This document shows positions 24,886 through 38,000 of a DNA stretch of 64,000 nt, one piece after another (position 1 is the stretch's first letter; each line of letters opens with the position of its first letter). The stretch is from assembly GCF_003255815.1 (NCBI RefSeq), contig NC_037673.1:6863647-6927646 (forward strand), given 5' to 3'. This stretch comes from Theropithecus gelada (Eukaryota; Chordata; Mammalia; Primates; Cercopithecidae). Under the pieces are notes generated by a model. It ran no database searches. It was given only the letters and a program-made list of their open reading frames with translations, and was not told the DNA's origin. Position numbers and translations under genes: made by a program.

Positions 24886-25904
24886 AAAATCAGATGCCCA
24901 TGTGGTTTCTACTAGTGACTTTTACGTTAATGCAGGTTTCCCTACTCCCCTGCATTCTCGGCACTCATTGTGGCTTGTGCTTTACTCAGTGACTGGCAAC
25001 CACACACGGTAACAGCTTCACTCCCCGTAATCAATTTCGGTTGGTGCTGGACACAGAGGCCTTGGTTTGCAGCTTCCAGTGGAAGAATGACAGGAGAAAC
25101 CATCACCTTGTCATATTCTTACAGGGCTATATTTTCAACATCAAAATCATTTCCCCAGGAGAAAACATGAAAATGGAAGTTTCCTTTTAAAACCTGCTCG
25201 TGAGTGTAGAAAATCGCCCTGGAGTTGGGGTACGGAGACAGTGGCATCTGTAAGTGTTGCTCTGCAGGAAGCCGGGATAATGAGATTTCACCAAGGCCTG
25301 ATAGCAGGAGGCCTTGCAATTGTGCTGATGAAGCAGCAGCCAGAGCACACATCTATCATTCTCTTCCTTCAGAGGCCTTTTCGGGATTTCTTTCAGGGCA
25401 GCTCACACACACTTCTTTGCTGGTTTGTATTTGTTTTAAATATCACGTATGGTGACATGATTTCTCCAATTTTCCTGATACTTTCATTCTACAATGAGGG
25501 TGGGGCAAGAGCAAAGGCAGCAGCTGGGTATTGATTTGCCGTTACCTGCCATGTAGGTAAGCAGGGAAGTCCATTGGACACCGTGCATCTGGAAGAAGCT
25601 GACCAGGTGTACCACATGGGTTCTGAGGAAGGGATTGGAGGAGATTCCAGTGCGGCTCATTTAGAATCTTAGAATTCCAAAACAATTCAGAATTCTTTCA
25701 AATCTATCTTAATATAGGTGTCTGGTTATACAAATGGTGATGGAAGAAGTGAAAAGTCAGACGGGATGGGGAGGTAACCCAGAGTGTAATAACAATGCGA
25801 AACTGCCACCACCTCTAGTTTAGGAAGAGCAAAGATGAAAATAGATACATGTTAATGTCTGAGAAATCTCAGTACTATACAGAAGTCAGTTTTCCCCAAA
25901 TTGA
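24886..25904. other. Unassigned sequence
   Basis: About 1 kb with no recognised repeat. Frames up to 97 codons (25241-25534, plus) show no domain. Confidence 0.4.
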
Positions 25905-26262
25905 GCACACATGCCAGGCAATCTTAATCATAACTGCCAGAACATTTTCTTTGGAAATTAGCAAGTTGACTCTAAAGTTATATGGAAATGTAAAGGATCT
26001 AGGATAACCAAAATAATTTTGAGAAAGAACAAAGTTGAAATATTTAACTTTGTTTAAAATCGTTGACTTCAAGAGTTAATAAAAACCGATAGTTATCAAG
26101 AGAGTATGTTGTTGGTATAAGACAAGAAAGATCAACGAAAGAAATAAAAAGTCCAGAAATAGACTTTCACTTATAAGATCAACTGGTTTCTCATTAAGGT
26201 GTCATAGCAACTTAATGGGGGAATTAATGATTTTGAATAAATGATGCTGGAATAACTGGATA
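25905..26262 (+). mobile_element. L1M ORF2 fragment, plus strand
   Basis: Reads in order like L1 ORF2: 'tatatggaaatgtaaaggatct', 'aaaataattttgagaaagaac', 'agtccagaaatagac', 'aaatgatgctggaataactgg' (partial matches). Internally deleted relative to consensus and full of stops. Confidence 0.75.
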
Positions 26263-27054
26263 TCTGTGGTTAAAAGAGGCATTTATGCAATTCCACTTGC
26301 TCACTGAATTCAAATGCAATCAGAGTTTGCAAGGAAAGCCAATGGACTTGACATGAAGAGGTGACGTTGCTGAAACCCTTTCAGTGGAGTTTCCGGACAG
26401 AAGGCAGAATGTTGAGGTTTGAGGGGATGGAAGTGGCAATGAGGATGCTGAGAAGAGACGATCGTCAGGAAGTGAGGCAGTGAAGCAAACACTAAGGAAG
26501 GAAAGTAGATTGGAACTCAGACAACAGAGCTGCGATGGGACCTTTTTATTCACGATGAGAGCTCAACAATTTCAAGATGAAGGGAGGACTGGCAGGCAGG
26601 AGGAAGATCACTGATGGCTCTCGGGAGCCCAGCAGAGAGGAAGAAATGCTGTCTGTACTAAAGCCGGAAGGCTTGGGAATGGAGAAGGCTACCCCGCCTC
26701 AGAGTACAGAGAACGAAGTGCAAACAGGAGCAAAGCTGTGCACAGGTGTGTAGGAGGGAGACAGAGAGAGTTTGTCTGCCAGCCTCAACCCCCTGGGTGC
26801 AGTGGGTGGGACAGTTTGGAAGCCCAGACAGTGGACCTGGGAAGCAGCCACCATGCCATGTTCCAACCAATGGGCAGAGCCCTGCTGCACCTGGAACCGT
26901 AGACCTGTCCTTGGCTCCTTGAGTGCTGGTTCTCCAGAAGCGGCACCTCAGAAGTGGAAAGGCATCTTTTCGTAAGGAATCATTTACATGTAAATTGCTT
27001 ATTAACTGTTCATAGTAATTCACCTCAAGATGCATATGGAAATCCACCAGGGTT
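26263..27054. other. Unassigned sequence
   Basis: No gene or named repeat recognised. A 129-codon minus-strand frame (26658-27047) has no recognisable domain. Confidence 0.4.
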
Positions 27055-27420
27055 CCCTATTCATTTATTGGATGGTCAGCAATTATGTATTACCATACCA
27101 CGTGTCAGCCACTTTTCTAGGTACTGTACGTATATTTGTAAAAAAGGTAGATGGCCTTTCTCATGGGAGCTAAATTCATTGAGAGCACAGAGGTGGGAAA
27201 CAAATTATACATTAGAAAAGATGAATGGGCAAAACGGGGAAATGCACAGCAGACACACAGAGCCCTGTGACAGAGAAGGGCTGAGAGATCTGCCTTTAAA
27301 TAAATAGCCAAGGAAGGACTCTCTGAGAAGCCAGCCATCCATCCAAGATAGCATCTGAGAGACAGGGGGAGTGGCAGGCCTTGATAGGGCATGTGGATAT
27401 TACTCAAAGCATAATAAAAC
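27055..27420 (-). mobile_element. L2 3' end, minus strand
   Basis: 'ttcatttattggatgg', 'cacgtgtcagccacttttctagg', 'cctttctcatgggagct' and 'ggaaggactctctgag' follow the reverse complement of the L2 3' region in order. Diverged. Confidence 0.55.
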
Positions 27421-27437
27421 ATCACAGTGAGTTTTAA

Positions 27438-27772
<335 letters not shown>

Positions 27773-27907
27773 TGTTTTAAGGGAACACTGGGCTCATCTG
27801 TGGAGAATGAAGGATGGGAGTGCAGGAGAAGGCCCAGGGTGTCTGTTTAGGAAGTAGGAAGGAGGTAAGAAATGCTGGGGGATTTTCTTACTTAAAAATC
27901 TTGCCTA

Positions 27908-28765
<858 letters not shown>

Positions 28766-28768
28766 GTA

Positions 28769-28846
28769 TTTTACCATCTTTACCATCTTTACCATTTTTA
28801 AAGTTGTAGTTGTAGGTAATAAATACAGTTGTAGGTAATAAATACA
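28769..28846 (+). repeat. Short tandem duplications (9-bp x3, 19-bp x2)
   Basis: 'tttaccatc' is repeated three times (about 28769-28796). The 19-mer 'gttgtaggtaataaataca' is repeated exactly at 28809-28827 and 28828-28846. Confidence 0.9.
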
Positions 28847-28854
28847 TTTATATT

Positions 28855-29085
28855 CCTTTTATCCCTTTCATCCTGTCCCCCTTCCCAGCCTCTGGTAACC
28901 ACCAATCTACTCTCTGTCTTCATGAGATGCATTTTTAGCTCCCACATATAAGTGAGAACATGCAGTATTTGTTTTTCTGTGCTTGGCTTATTTCACTTAA
29001 CATAATGACTTTCAGTTCCATCCATGCTACAAATGACAGGATATCATTCCTTTAATGGCTAAATAATATTTTACCTATTTATTGG
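28855..29085 (-). mobile_element. L1MA-type 3' end, minus strand
   Basis: Matches in order: 'cctctggtaaccaccaatc', 'agctcccacatataagtgag', 'gcttggcttatttcactt' and 'atccatgctacaaatgac'. These are the reverse complement of the region around the L1 ORF2 stop and 3' UTR. Confidence 0.8.
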
Positions 29086-29172
29086 GTAAAATATTCACTT
29101 CAGTTTGTTTTTTCAAAGTAATTGTAGCTGTTCTAGGACCTTGCCTTCCTGTGTAATTGATTTATCTGTTGG

Positions 29173-29222
<50 letters not shown>
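29173..29222. repeat. (TCTA)n microsatellite
   Basis: About 12 uninterrupted TCTA units. Its purity suggests it is length-polymorphic. Confidence 0.98.
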
Positions 29223-31069
29223 ACTTGTGAGCGCTGTCTATTTTTAACTAAAGCATTTTAATCAGTGGCTCAGGATACATGAGGGTGTAATTCACACTAC
29301 ATATCTTTGTCTTCTGTAACTGCTATTATCTTGCTTCCTTGTTTTATGCCTCATGTGCACATTCTTCAAAAACATTCACTTAATTGGAAACTAAAGGGCA
29401 TTCCCCTCTAAGCTTTGACAGCAGTGACCTTAGCTAAGTCAATGCTTACGGTCTTTGAATTCATAGGAAGATCCTATGAGTCAAGATTTTGAACATGATA
29501 GAAATGAAATTTTTAATTCAAATATTTAGTTGTTCATAGCACCTTTATTTAATTAAGTGACACACTCAGATAAGACTACATTTTAAGCAACATAAACTTA
29601 CTTAGAAATAATATAAATTGACTTTTTTGTGTTTCATATTCTATTTCTGATGACCATAATCTCTTGCACCCTGGCGGAGATTTTATGAAACAAAAACCAA
29701 GTTTGACCCTAAAGATTAATAACACATGCAGCAATTGAAAGTTAGCTGCGAAGAAATAGAGAAAAGTAAAATAAATATATATCTTTATTCCTTAAAACCC
29801 AGTGGAATTGAGAGGAAGAGAAAGCATAATAGAGTAGCCTGAAAATACATTTTTGATGAGTAAATTTTCCATCATCCAGGATAAAAAATATGTACTCTCA
29901 TTCATATTATTCCAATGCCATATATTTTATAATTTGCAGTAATGCAATATTCCAGAAAATGCTCCCATAACTGTTGTTGTAAGTAATATGAGTAGGATAT
30001 GATTTTTAAGGTTAAAAAAAGTGAACTGTTAATTTTTTATTACTACAGTCACCTCTCCTAAGCTTCTTCTCCTAAATGATTCTTTAGGAAATGGAGTGAG
30101 TTTTGAAAAAAATGTAATAGGCCACAATAAACTCTGCATATGTGTGCGTGTGTTTCTAGATTTAAAGTTAGAATCTATTTAAAAGCTAAACAATATTAAA
30201 GCTAGATTATATTAAACTGAGAAACATACAGAACATTGTTTTCCTAGAGAACTCATATATTTAGATGGCTGAAAACAGACTATTTTATAACAAATCATTA
30301 ACTAGTAACTTTATTATTCAGATATGATAGACTCAGTCTTCTGTATATCTTAAGAAAAAACTTGTGACCACATATCAAGTAAGTATTTTAAATATAGGAT
30401 GAATATTTTTAGGTAAACAGTGAAAACTTACCCTGGAGCTGTATCCACACCACAGCACATGTTTTGGAATGAAGTCAGTGGGAACGCATGGGCAGGATGA
30501 ACTGTTTCTTTGCGCTACCATTGAGAGTCCCTCACGGCCAGCATGTTGCCATTACTTTGGCTCTTCTCACCCCCAGAGTAGAACTACAAATAATAGAAGA
30601 TGTTAAATGCCTATGCTTTGAGCAGAGCCATCCTGGATTGGTGGGAACAAGTAGCCATTGGGGTCAGACAAACATGCATAAATGTCTGTACCAAACAAGT
30701 CAGAGGTCGCCAAGTTCCAAAGGACAAACACCACGTGGCAGGGCACTCACGGGAAGCACAGGCAACCAGTGATTGAGGAACGGCAGGAAGGATCTAATGG
30801 AAGAAGAGGCATTTTCACCCAAATCTGAATGTGTTCTGGCAGATAAAGCAGTAGATCCTGGCTGCATAAAGAAGGGAAAAAAAAAAAAAAAGGAAGAGGG
30901 AAGCTTCAATAATAGCTCCAGCAGAAATAAAGCCATTAGTGGGCCGAGAGCCAGGAGGACGATGCTGTGAAAATGAACAGCAAGAAAAGGCATTGGTTTC
31001 AGCCACTTGGAGGAATAGCTCCAAGAAGAGGTGAGGGCCCATGTTAATTCAATAAGTAGAAGTTTTCAA
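29223..31069. other. Unassigned 1.8-kb stretch
   Basis: No recognised repeat except a poly-A run at about 30879-30892. No frame over 100 codons. One of the least repeat-laden intervals of the window. Confidence 0.45.
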
Positions 31070-31570
31070 TTTTTACTCCACCATATGTTTCTTGGGTGCC
31101 CACTCGCATGTTAATCATTGGGATAGAGTAGAGACAGTGAGCCTTCTGCTCTGCCTTCTGGAACCTTGTAGTTTGGTGGTTGAGGCAGATGACAGGATCT
31201 GCGAGGGGTAATTAAGGAAAAGAGTCAGAGGCCACAGAAGGTGGTAGTGAGGGGGTCTCATGTGAGCAACTTGGGCCACTGAGTGCTTTGTGGCTGGGGC
31301 TAGTGTGATCCAGGTCACTCCAGTGGATTGGGGTGGGCAAGAATGGAAGGGGGGGCACCCAGGATGCTCACAGCAATCCAGGCAAGACGAGAGAACGCCA
31401 GAGACAGAGGCAACTTCATATACTGAAGGTAGCTATTGGAGACAATGAGAGGGTGGGAGAGATTTCTGGGTATGGAGCCTGAGCAGCTGGGGTGCCATTC
31501 TCTGCAAAAGAGATGACTGAAAAAGGAGCAGTTTGGGGCAGTAAAGAAAATAACAGTAATACTAGAAATA
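31070..31570 (-). mobile_element. Probable L2 fragment, minus strand
   Basis: Text such as 'agagtagagacagtgagcc', 'gtgatccaggtcactcc' and 'gcaatccaggcaagacgag' resembles the reverse-strand L2 ORF2 region, in the same style as the better copy at 35.7-38.0 kb. Diverged, so the call is moderate. Confidence 0.45.
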
Positions 31571-31619
31571 ACAAGCAAATCAGGTAAGACCTACCTGGCA
31601 GCACTTTTTTATTTTTATT

Positions 31620-31775
31620 TTTTCTGAGCAGTTGGTATGTGTTGTCTCTCTACAATCCCACAGCATCTCCATTTTACAAAAGATAAAACTGAAGCCAAAG
31701 AGGATAGGCAAATGACCTAAGGTCACACAGGAGCAGGACAGCCAGATGGCCACCCCGGACATCTGAATTTGTTTT
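31620..31775 (+). mobile_element. MIR element, plus strand
   Basis: 'ctccattttacaaaagataaaactgaagcc' (in part), 'cctaaggtcacacagg' and 'ccagatggccaccccgg' match the MIR core and 3' end. Confidence 0.7.
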
Positions 31776-32845
31776 AGGAAACAGTGTCTTTGAGATGCAT
31801 GTGGGACATGAACGTTGGAAAGACATAAACATGAGATGCTTCCACATAAGCCAGGAGCTCAGGTGATCTTCACTGCAGACAGACCATTGGCAATCTCTGG
31901 TATAAGGAGAAGGCATTTATTGAAGAGTGAGTGAAAGCTGAGTATAAGAGGCAGACATTATAGTGTCTTCCTTCAATAAGAAAGGGAAACAAGAGATGAG
32001 ACGCATCCACAGGGAGTAAGGGAAGGTGGTTCAAGGACAGGGCAGATTAGACAAGATCCCCCTCCACTCCCACAAGGATGATGGAAGATGCAAGGGTATC
32101 ATCGAGTTGGAGCCTGGGGACTGCAGAGCATGGAGGGGTGAGGCCGTTGGCTGGGGGCACGCTGAGTGAGGCAGCAGGGGGAAGCTTTAGTCCCAGGCTA
32201 GCGTCACCCAGGGCAGGTGGAAGCTGCAGAAGAATCATGGCATAGATGCTCTGAAGAACATCTCAGACTAAGTGAGCACTCTACAAACACAAGCTCAGCC
32301 AAGACCCACAGCAAATAACAATAAGGAACATCTTCCCCTACATCATAAGTGAGAGGCATGAGAGCAGGCATCATACATTTGCACTCAAAGCTGTTTCATA
32401 TTTTCTGAGGATGGTTCCAAGCAGGTCTCTCTCTTTACTTCCACAGAAGAAGAAAAATAAATAAATTTCTAATAAGCTGAATTCTAGCAGAGTGTGGGAG
32501 AAAGGATGTTATTTGAAATACTGGGAATAAAAAATGTCTATTGCAACCCACGGTCATTAGTTTGTGTGTTTACTTTGGGGACTCTACATAGATATCCTTA
32601 TGGCTTGAAGTAAGAATGGGATTGAGCTGTTTATTAAGTGCCTGGCTATTTGAGTTTCCAGGAGGAATAATGGCCTCCCTAATGTAGTGTGCCGGAAGTA
32701 GATCCCACATCAGCTGAGGTCAGGAGACCAGAGCACAGTCAATGGGCCCACGGGGAACACCAACCACTGCACTGTCGACTCCTCCTGTGGTCTTGCGCCG
32801 CAGCAAGACCTGACATCTGGACTCTAATCTTGTGCTACAGAACCT
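31776..32845. other. Unassigned 1-kb stretch
   Basis: No gene or named repeat recognised. Confidence 0.4.
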
Positions 32846-33060
32846 GATGACATCCCATTTCCAACCCCATTTGCTTCTCCTGGGCAGACAAAGAGAGGCA
32901 ATTCCCAGTTTCCCCTGCAGTTCTGCTGGGGCTGTGTGATTGGCTTCTGGACAACAGAATCTGAAGAGATGTAATAGAAGCCAGTCTTAGGTGTGACCAT
33001 AAGCCCCATCTCCCAGATATCCTCTTTGTCTCTTCCCATTTGCATAGCTGGAAGTTGAGA
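32846..33060 (+). mobile_element. Dispersed LTR-like repeat, same family as 59130
   Basis: 'ttgcttctcctgggcagac', 'cagtttcccctgcag' and 'tgtgtgattggcttctgg' match a common primate interspersed repeat I recall but cannot name. A fuller copy, including the polyadenylation-signal end, lies at 59130-59560. Confidence 0.45.
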
Positions 33061-34550
33061 AGTCCAAGATTTCAGAGGAGCACTTGAAGCGGGATGGCTG
33101 AGTTACAGTTATTTTTTACAACAGGTAAAATCATGCAGTTTTCCATTAACTGTTCTGCCAGTGCTGAAAGTTAAAGTTAAGGACAGCAAGCCCAGAGGCA
33201 AGGAGCAGCGGGGAGACTGGGGGATCCAGGGACAGAGGCTGGAGAGCATGGGCAGGTTGGAAAATCTCAGAGGAGGGACAATCAGCTGGGATTGCAGCTT
33301 GAAGAGTGTGGGAAATGTTAAGTGCCTCTCAGGGATTTTTGTATGAAACATTAATTGCTTTCTGATTATAAAAGGAATATCAACTCATCACGCAGAACTT
33401 GGAAGACAATAAAGGTACAAAGAAGAAAAATGAAAGCATTGATAGGATCACTACTGAATAGCCACTACTAAGATTTAGTAGTATTTGCTTCAAACATAGA
33501 TGAACACTGGGAGCTCTCCTGGGGTGGTTTGCATTAACCTGCTTTGCAAACTTAACTATCTGTGAGTAATGGCACCAGTGTCCAGGAGCCTTAATCACCT
33601 CCACAGTTGGTGGGTAACATCCTGAGTGCTTGCAGGAATACCTGCTCTTGGTATGACCAGAGGTCAATTGTCTCTTATAAATAAATAAATAAATAATAAA
33701 TTCTAGAAAGCAGTTTACTTTACTGAGACACAAAATTCAAATTCCTTGTCTGTGTAACTGTACCAGCCTGAGAATTATTGCTGGCTGTTAATTATTCCTT
33801 GTATTATATTTGAGACACAAGAAATTGTTGAAGTGACTTACTGTTCATAATTAGAAGCTATGATTAAAACTGCTTTAACATTACCCTGGGGCCCTCTCTC
33901 CAACATGAAATGATTTCTATAAAAGTGTCAGTGGGTGGTTTGGAAGGAATATGTTGGCCTCCTCCCTAGTAACTACTTTTCCACCTACAGAGCTGCTCCG
34001 ATGTCATGGGAAGACTCCTCAAAGCCCGAGCTCTGGTAATTCAATGAAACACAACCATCCTACACCATAACTGCTGGGCGCTCTCCCACGGAATATCCAA
34101 AAAGGACAGGAACGAGAAGAATCAGCCATCAATTATGTTTTAAAATTTAAAATTAAAAGAAGTATTTATATTTCATATTTCCCTTGATGCAAATTTTTGA
34201 CATTTTCTAAATTTCTACTTATTTTGTATAAAAATGAGCTTATGATATAATAAATGATGACTCCCATATGTTGCAAAAACTTGGGTTTTTATTTCAAAAA
34301 TGAGTGCAGACCCATGCTATAACTTTTTAAGAGCTTTAATGGTTTCCCCAAACCAATAAAATTAAAATGACATCCCACAACGGAGTGCTCTATTGCTGTA
34401 TCTCTTGGATGAGAAAGAAGGAATGGTTCAAATGGAAGAAGGAAAGGAAATGAAGAGAAACCATCTGCTAAGAGGGTCATGTGGCTATTCAGACTAGCAC
34501 TGTGTTTGTTCTGATTCTTTAGTCCTGTGATATTTGACATTTTTATTTGT
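33061..34550. other. Unassigned 1.5-kb stretch with a small (AAAT)n
   Basis: No gene recognised. A short (AAAT)n tract lies at about 33681-33706. A 117-codon minus-strand frame (33380-33733) crosses it and has no domain. Confidence 0.4.
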
Positions 34551-34561
34551 AAATATGATGA

Positions 34562-34690
34562 GTTGATGGCTGCAGCAAACCACCATGGCACACGTATACC
34601 TGTGTAACAAACCTGCACATTCTGCACATGTATCCCAGAACTTAAAGTAAAATTAAAATAAAGAAATAATAAAAATTAAAATTAAAACAA
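34562..34690 (+). mobile_element. L1PA 3' end, severely truncated, plus strand
   Basis: About 125 bp of the L1PA 3' terminus ('ggctgcagcaaaccaccatgg', 'tgtaacaaacctgcacattc', 'cttaaagtaaaattaaaat') followed by an A-rich tail. The flanks 'aaatatgatga' (34551-34561) and 'aaatatcgatga' (34691-34702) are a likely target duplication with one inserted base. Confidence 0.9.
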
Positions 34691-34702
34691 AAATATCGAT
34701 GA

Positions 34703-35424
34703 CTGGTTGAAAGGGGGAAAGTGTGAGGCCGTTTTTATTGTGCAAATCATTGGTTGCTCAAGAACCTTAAACAAGACTCACCTACACCTTAGGGTCACCA
34801 ACTACTATGAATCAGTCATGCATGGCAAAGTGGTTGGTGATGCAGAAAAAGTATTTGGTGTTAGAGCAAGTGTGACCTACATCATTGAATTCTGTCAATG
34901 GAAGGGTTAGCTCAAGTAACTGATCCTTCAGATTATGTTTATTGATTTATTTGGCATTAGGAAAAATGTTGAGAACACGAAGAAACAAGACATGATCCCT
35001 GAACCCCATGGAAGGGGGAGCAGGTCATGTGAACAAACAATTTGATAACATTTTACCAGTTCCTTCATGGAGATCAGAAGGGTAGGGGAAGGAGGAAGGC
35101 CACAGGCTGTTTCATAGTGGAGAGACACTCCATGAAGAAGCTGATGCCTCAGCTAGATAGACGTGAGTAGGGGGCTATCAGCCAAGGCAGAGAGAGCCAC
35201 AGATGCAAAGCAGTAAAATACCTGTGTTATATGGAGAAGTATCAGATACTGCCTTGTTCTGCAACTAAAGAAAGGCAAAGAGAAAAACAGGAAAGAAATT
35301 AAAAGTGTTTATTTCAAACAATTGAGAGAAGGAATTGGAATCCTTCCCCAGAGTCAACCTAACATTGACTATAGCTCAAGATGGCAGAGAAGATGTAAAA
35401 TTAAAAATTCTGATAATAAAATTA
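34703..35424. other. Unassigned sequence
   Basis: No gene or named repeat recognised. Confidence 0.4.
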
Positions 35425-35537
35425 ATTTTTAGTAGAAATGAGGTCTGCATAGGCTGGTATCGAACTCCCGGCCTCCAGCAGTCCTTCCCAGGCCTCTCAG
35501 TGTGCTAGAATTACAGGCATGAGCCGCCATGTCAGGC
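35425..35537 (-). mobile_element. Old Alu right-arm fragment, minus strand
   Basis: 'tagtagaaatgaggtctgc', 'ggctggtatcgaactcccgg', 'gtgctagaattacaggcatg' and 'agccgccatg' match the reverse complement of an Alu 5' half at AluJ-like divergence. Confidence 0.75.
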
Positions 35538-35699
35538 AGGATGCTCTTTCTGTCCCATCAACATCTGTTTCACTTAAGGCCACTATGTAACAGGCTGGGC
35601 TCCAGGAAACCCCTCCTAATTTCTCAAATAAACAAGTCTCTCTCTTTACTTCTCATACCACTTGCTTCCTGGGTTATGGCACTTAGAACAGCATGTACT

Positions 35700-38000
35700 T
35701 GCGTCTTGATTGTGTGTTTCTCATGTATTCATTCAACCCATTCTTTTGGAGCCCCTACTCCTTGTGAGGCACTGTCCGTGCCCTGGACAGGGAGCAAACA
35801 GATACTCCATTGCAGAAGATAGAGAAGAAATGATGTAAATAAGTTAAATATGTACTATACTAGATAGTGCTAAGTGCTAAGGGTAAAATGGAAGGTATGG
35901 AAGGGGTAGAAGCATTCAGGAGGAATTGGAATTTGAAATAAGATGATCCAGGAAGCCCTCATGACAAGGTAGCTTTTGAGTAAAGATCTGAGGAACATGG
36001 AGGGAGTGGCCACCTAGATATCTAGGCAGAAGGGAAAGCAGCTGGCACCAAGGAGTGAGAGTGAGGACGCTGTCATGGGTGGAGAGGGTGAGCAGGAGAA
36101 GCAGAGCAGATGACAACTTCAGGAAGACAATGAGCCTAGGGAGGGGCCACAGTGGGGCTCTCTGACTTTCATGCCCAGTGATGCTGGGAGACACAGGAGA
36201 ACTGTGAGCAGACCAGTGACCAACACTGACTTCCATTAAAAAAAAAGGTCACTGTGGATCCTGGGCTGCTGATAGGCAGACAGGCCTAGGAGCAGGGACA
36301 CCAGTTAGGAAGCGATTGCAATGGCCAATGTTGAGAGCAGTGTAGGGGGTGAAGGGCTGTCAGTTTGGGGTACATTTTGAAGGTAGAGTGAATGGAGCTT
36401 TTGAACAGACCTAATACTTGAAGGGAGAAATGACAAATGTGATTCAAGTTTTGAGTTTCCGTTAACTGTGATGGGGGAGAATGTGGGAGGAGTTTGTCAG
36501 CAGGAGTACGTGAGGAGTTTGCGTTAGATGTCTATCGCATGTCCAAATGGAAGGGCCAAGTAGACAGTTGGGCATACAGGTTTTGCGTAAAGGACGGTTC
36601 TAGGCTGGAAGCTTTGTTGTGAATAATCAGCATGTGGACAGATCTGAAGTCATGCAAATAGATAAGGTGACCTAGACAGTGAGCATATGCAGAAAAAAAT
36701 AGAAGAAAGCCAAGACCGGAGCCCCATACACTCAACCATTTGGAGATTTGGTGGTTGAGGTAGGAGCATTAAGAAGAGACTGAGAAGCAGGGTTCAGAGA
36801 AGTAAGAGGAAAAAGGAATGGCATCCTAGAAAATGAGTGAAAAGTGTTTCAAGAAGAAAACATGTGGCTAAATGTGTCAAATGTGGCCTCAGATGGAGAG
36901 CCAGCTATTGGATGTAGAAACATGGAGTTTGTTGGCCAACAGACAAGACCCAGGTTGGTGAGAAGTGCGATAGAGCAGGGAAGCCTGACTGTAGTGAGTT
37001 TGAGAAAGGATAGAGGAGATGCAGAGACAACTGGAAATAACCAGCATGGGTGGTTCTCTAAGGAGTTTTGGCCTAAGGAGAAGGAAATACATAGGATACT
37101 AACTGGAGAGAAAAGACAAAAGGGAAGTTTTTAAAAATCAACCTTTAGAGACAGGGGGTACATGTGCAGATTTGTTACATAGGAATATTGCATGATCCAG
37201 AGGTTTGCAGTATGGATCCCATCACCCTTGCAGTGAGCAGAGTACCCAAGAGGTGAGTTTTTTAACCCAGCCCCCCTCACCTTCTAGTAGTTCACAGTGT
37301 CAATTATTCCCATATTTACGTCCATGTCTGCTCAATGCCTAGTTAACATGGGAGAAAAACAGCCTATTTGTGTGCTGGTGGGAATGACTGAGGAGAGAGG
37401 TAAATCAATGAGCAGAAGGCAGAAGAGAAGAAGGCTGGAGAACTGTGTTTTGTGAATGAGTGGTGGTGGAGGCCAGTGCACAGGTTGGGAGCTGGGCTAA
37501 GCCAGGAGCAGGGACAGTTCACCACCAGCAGCAAGGTGAAGGAAGTATATGGGCACAGATGCAAGAAGCTGGCCCGTGTGGTGAAGGGGAATGTGTAGGG
37601 GTTATTTTCTTGGTGAAACAGGAAAGCAGGTGATCATGAGGGAAGACTCTCACGGATATGGGGAGAAACTGCTAGAGTTTGGAGAAGATTGGGGTTGAGA
37701 AGAGTAAAACCATCAGATTGTGGGCAAGATAACTAGCGAAAGTCAGGAAATATAGGAGTGTAGGAGACACCAGCTGAAAAATGTCAGAAGATAACCAGGC
37801 TGGAGGGTGATCTGCTGTCTTGAGTTTAGTGATCATGAATTGAGATGAGAAGAACCTGCCTTTGTGTTTTCTTCCAGCCACATACTGCTGAGTGAGTACA
37901 TGCAAATAGAGGAAGAACTGAATTTTACCTAGGTTGCATTTTAGCTTAGCACATTAAAAAAAAAAAGCAAGAAAATGGAATTGAAGTTAAGAGCGAATGA
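35700..38000 (-). mobile_element. Long L2 LINE relic, minus strand, with nested L1
   Basis: The left end 'ttcattcaacccattcttttgg' is the L2 3' terminus in reverse. Further right, ordered matches to L2 ORF2 continue: 'ccaggaagccctcatgac', 'ggagcagggacaccagttaggaag', 'attgcaatggcc', 'ttttgaaggtagagtgaatgg', 'aagggccaagtagacagttgg', 'gtttcaagaagaaaac' and 'gtgatcatgaattgagatg'. About 2.1 kb of L2 remains, long for such an old family. It is split by an L1 fragment at 37135-37345. All frames are broken; the minus-strand frames of 66-106 codons here are relics of the L2 protein or noise. Confidence 0.75.
37135..37345 (-). mobile_element. L1 (L1PB/L1MA-like) 3' fragment nested in L2
   Basis: 'gggggtacatgtgcagatttg', 'ttacatagg', 'agtacccaagagg' and 'attattcccatatttacgtcc' are the reverse complement of an L1 3' UTR. 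L2 order resumes at 'aacatgggagaaaaacagcc'. Confidence 0.75.
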
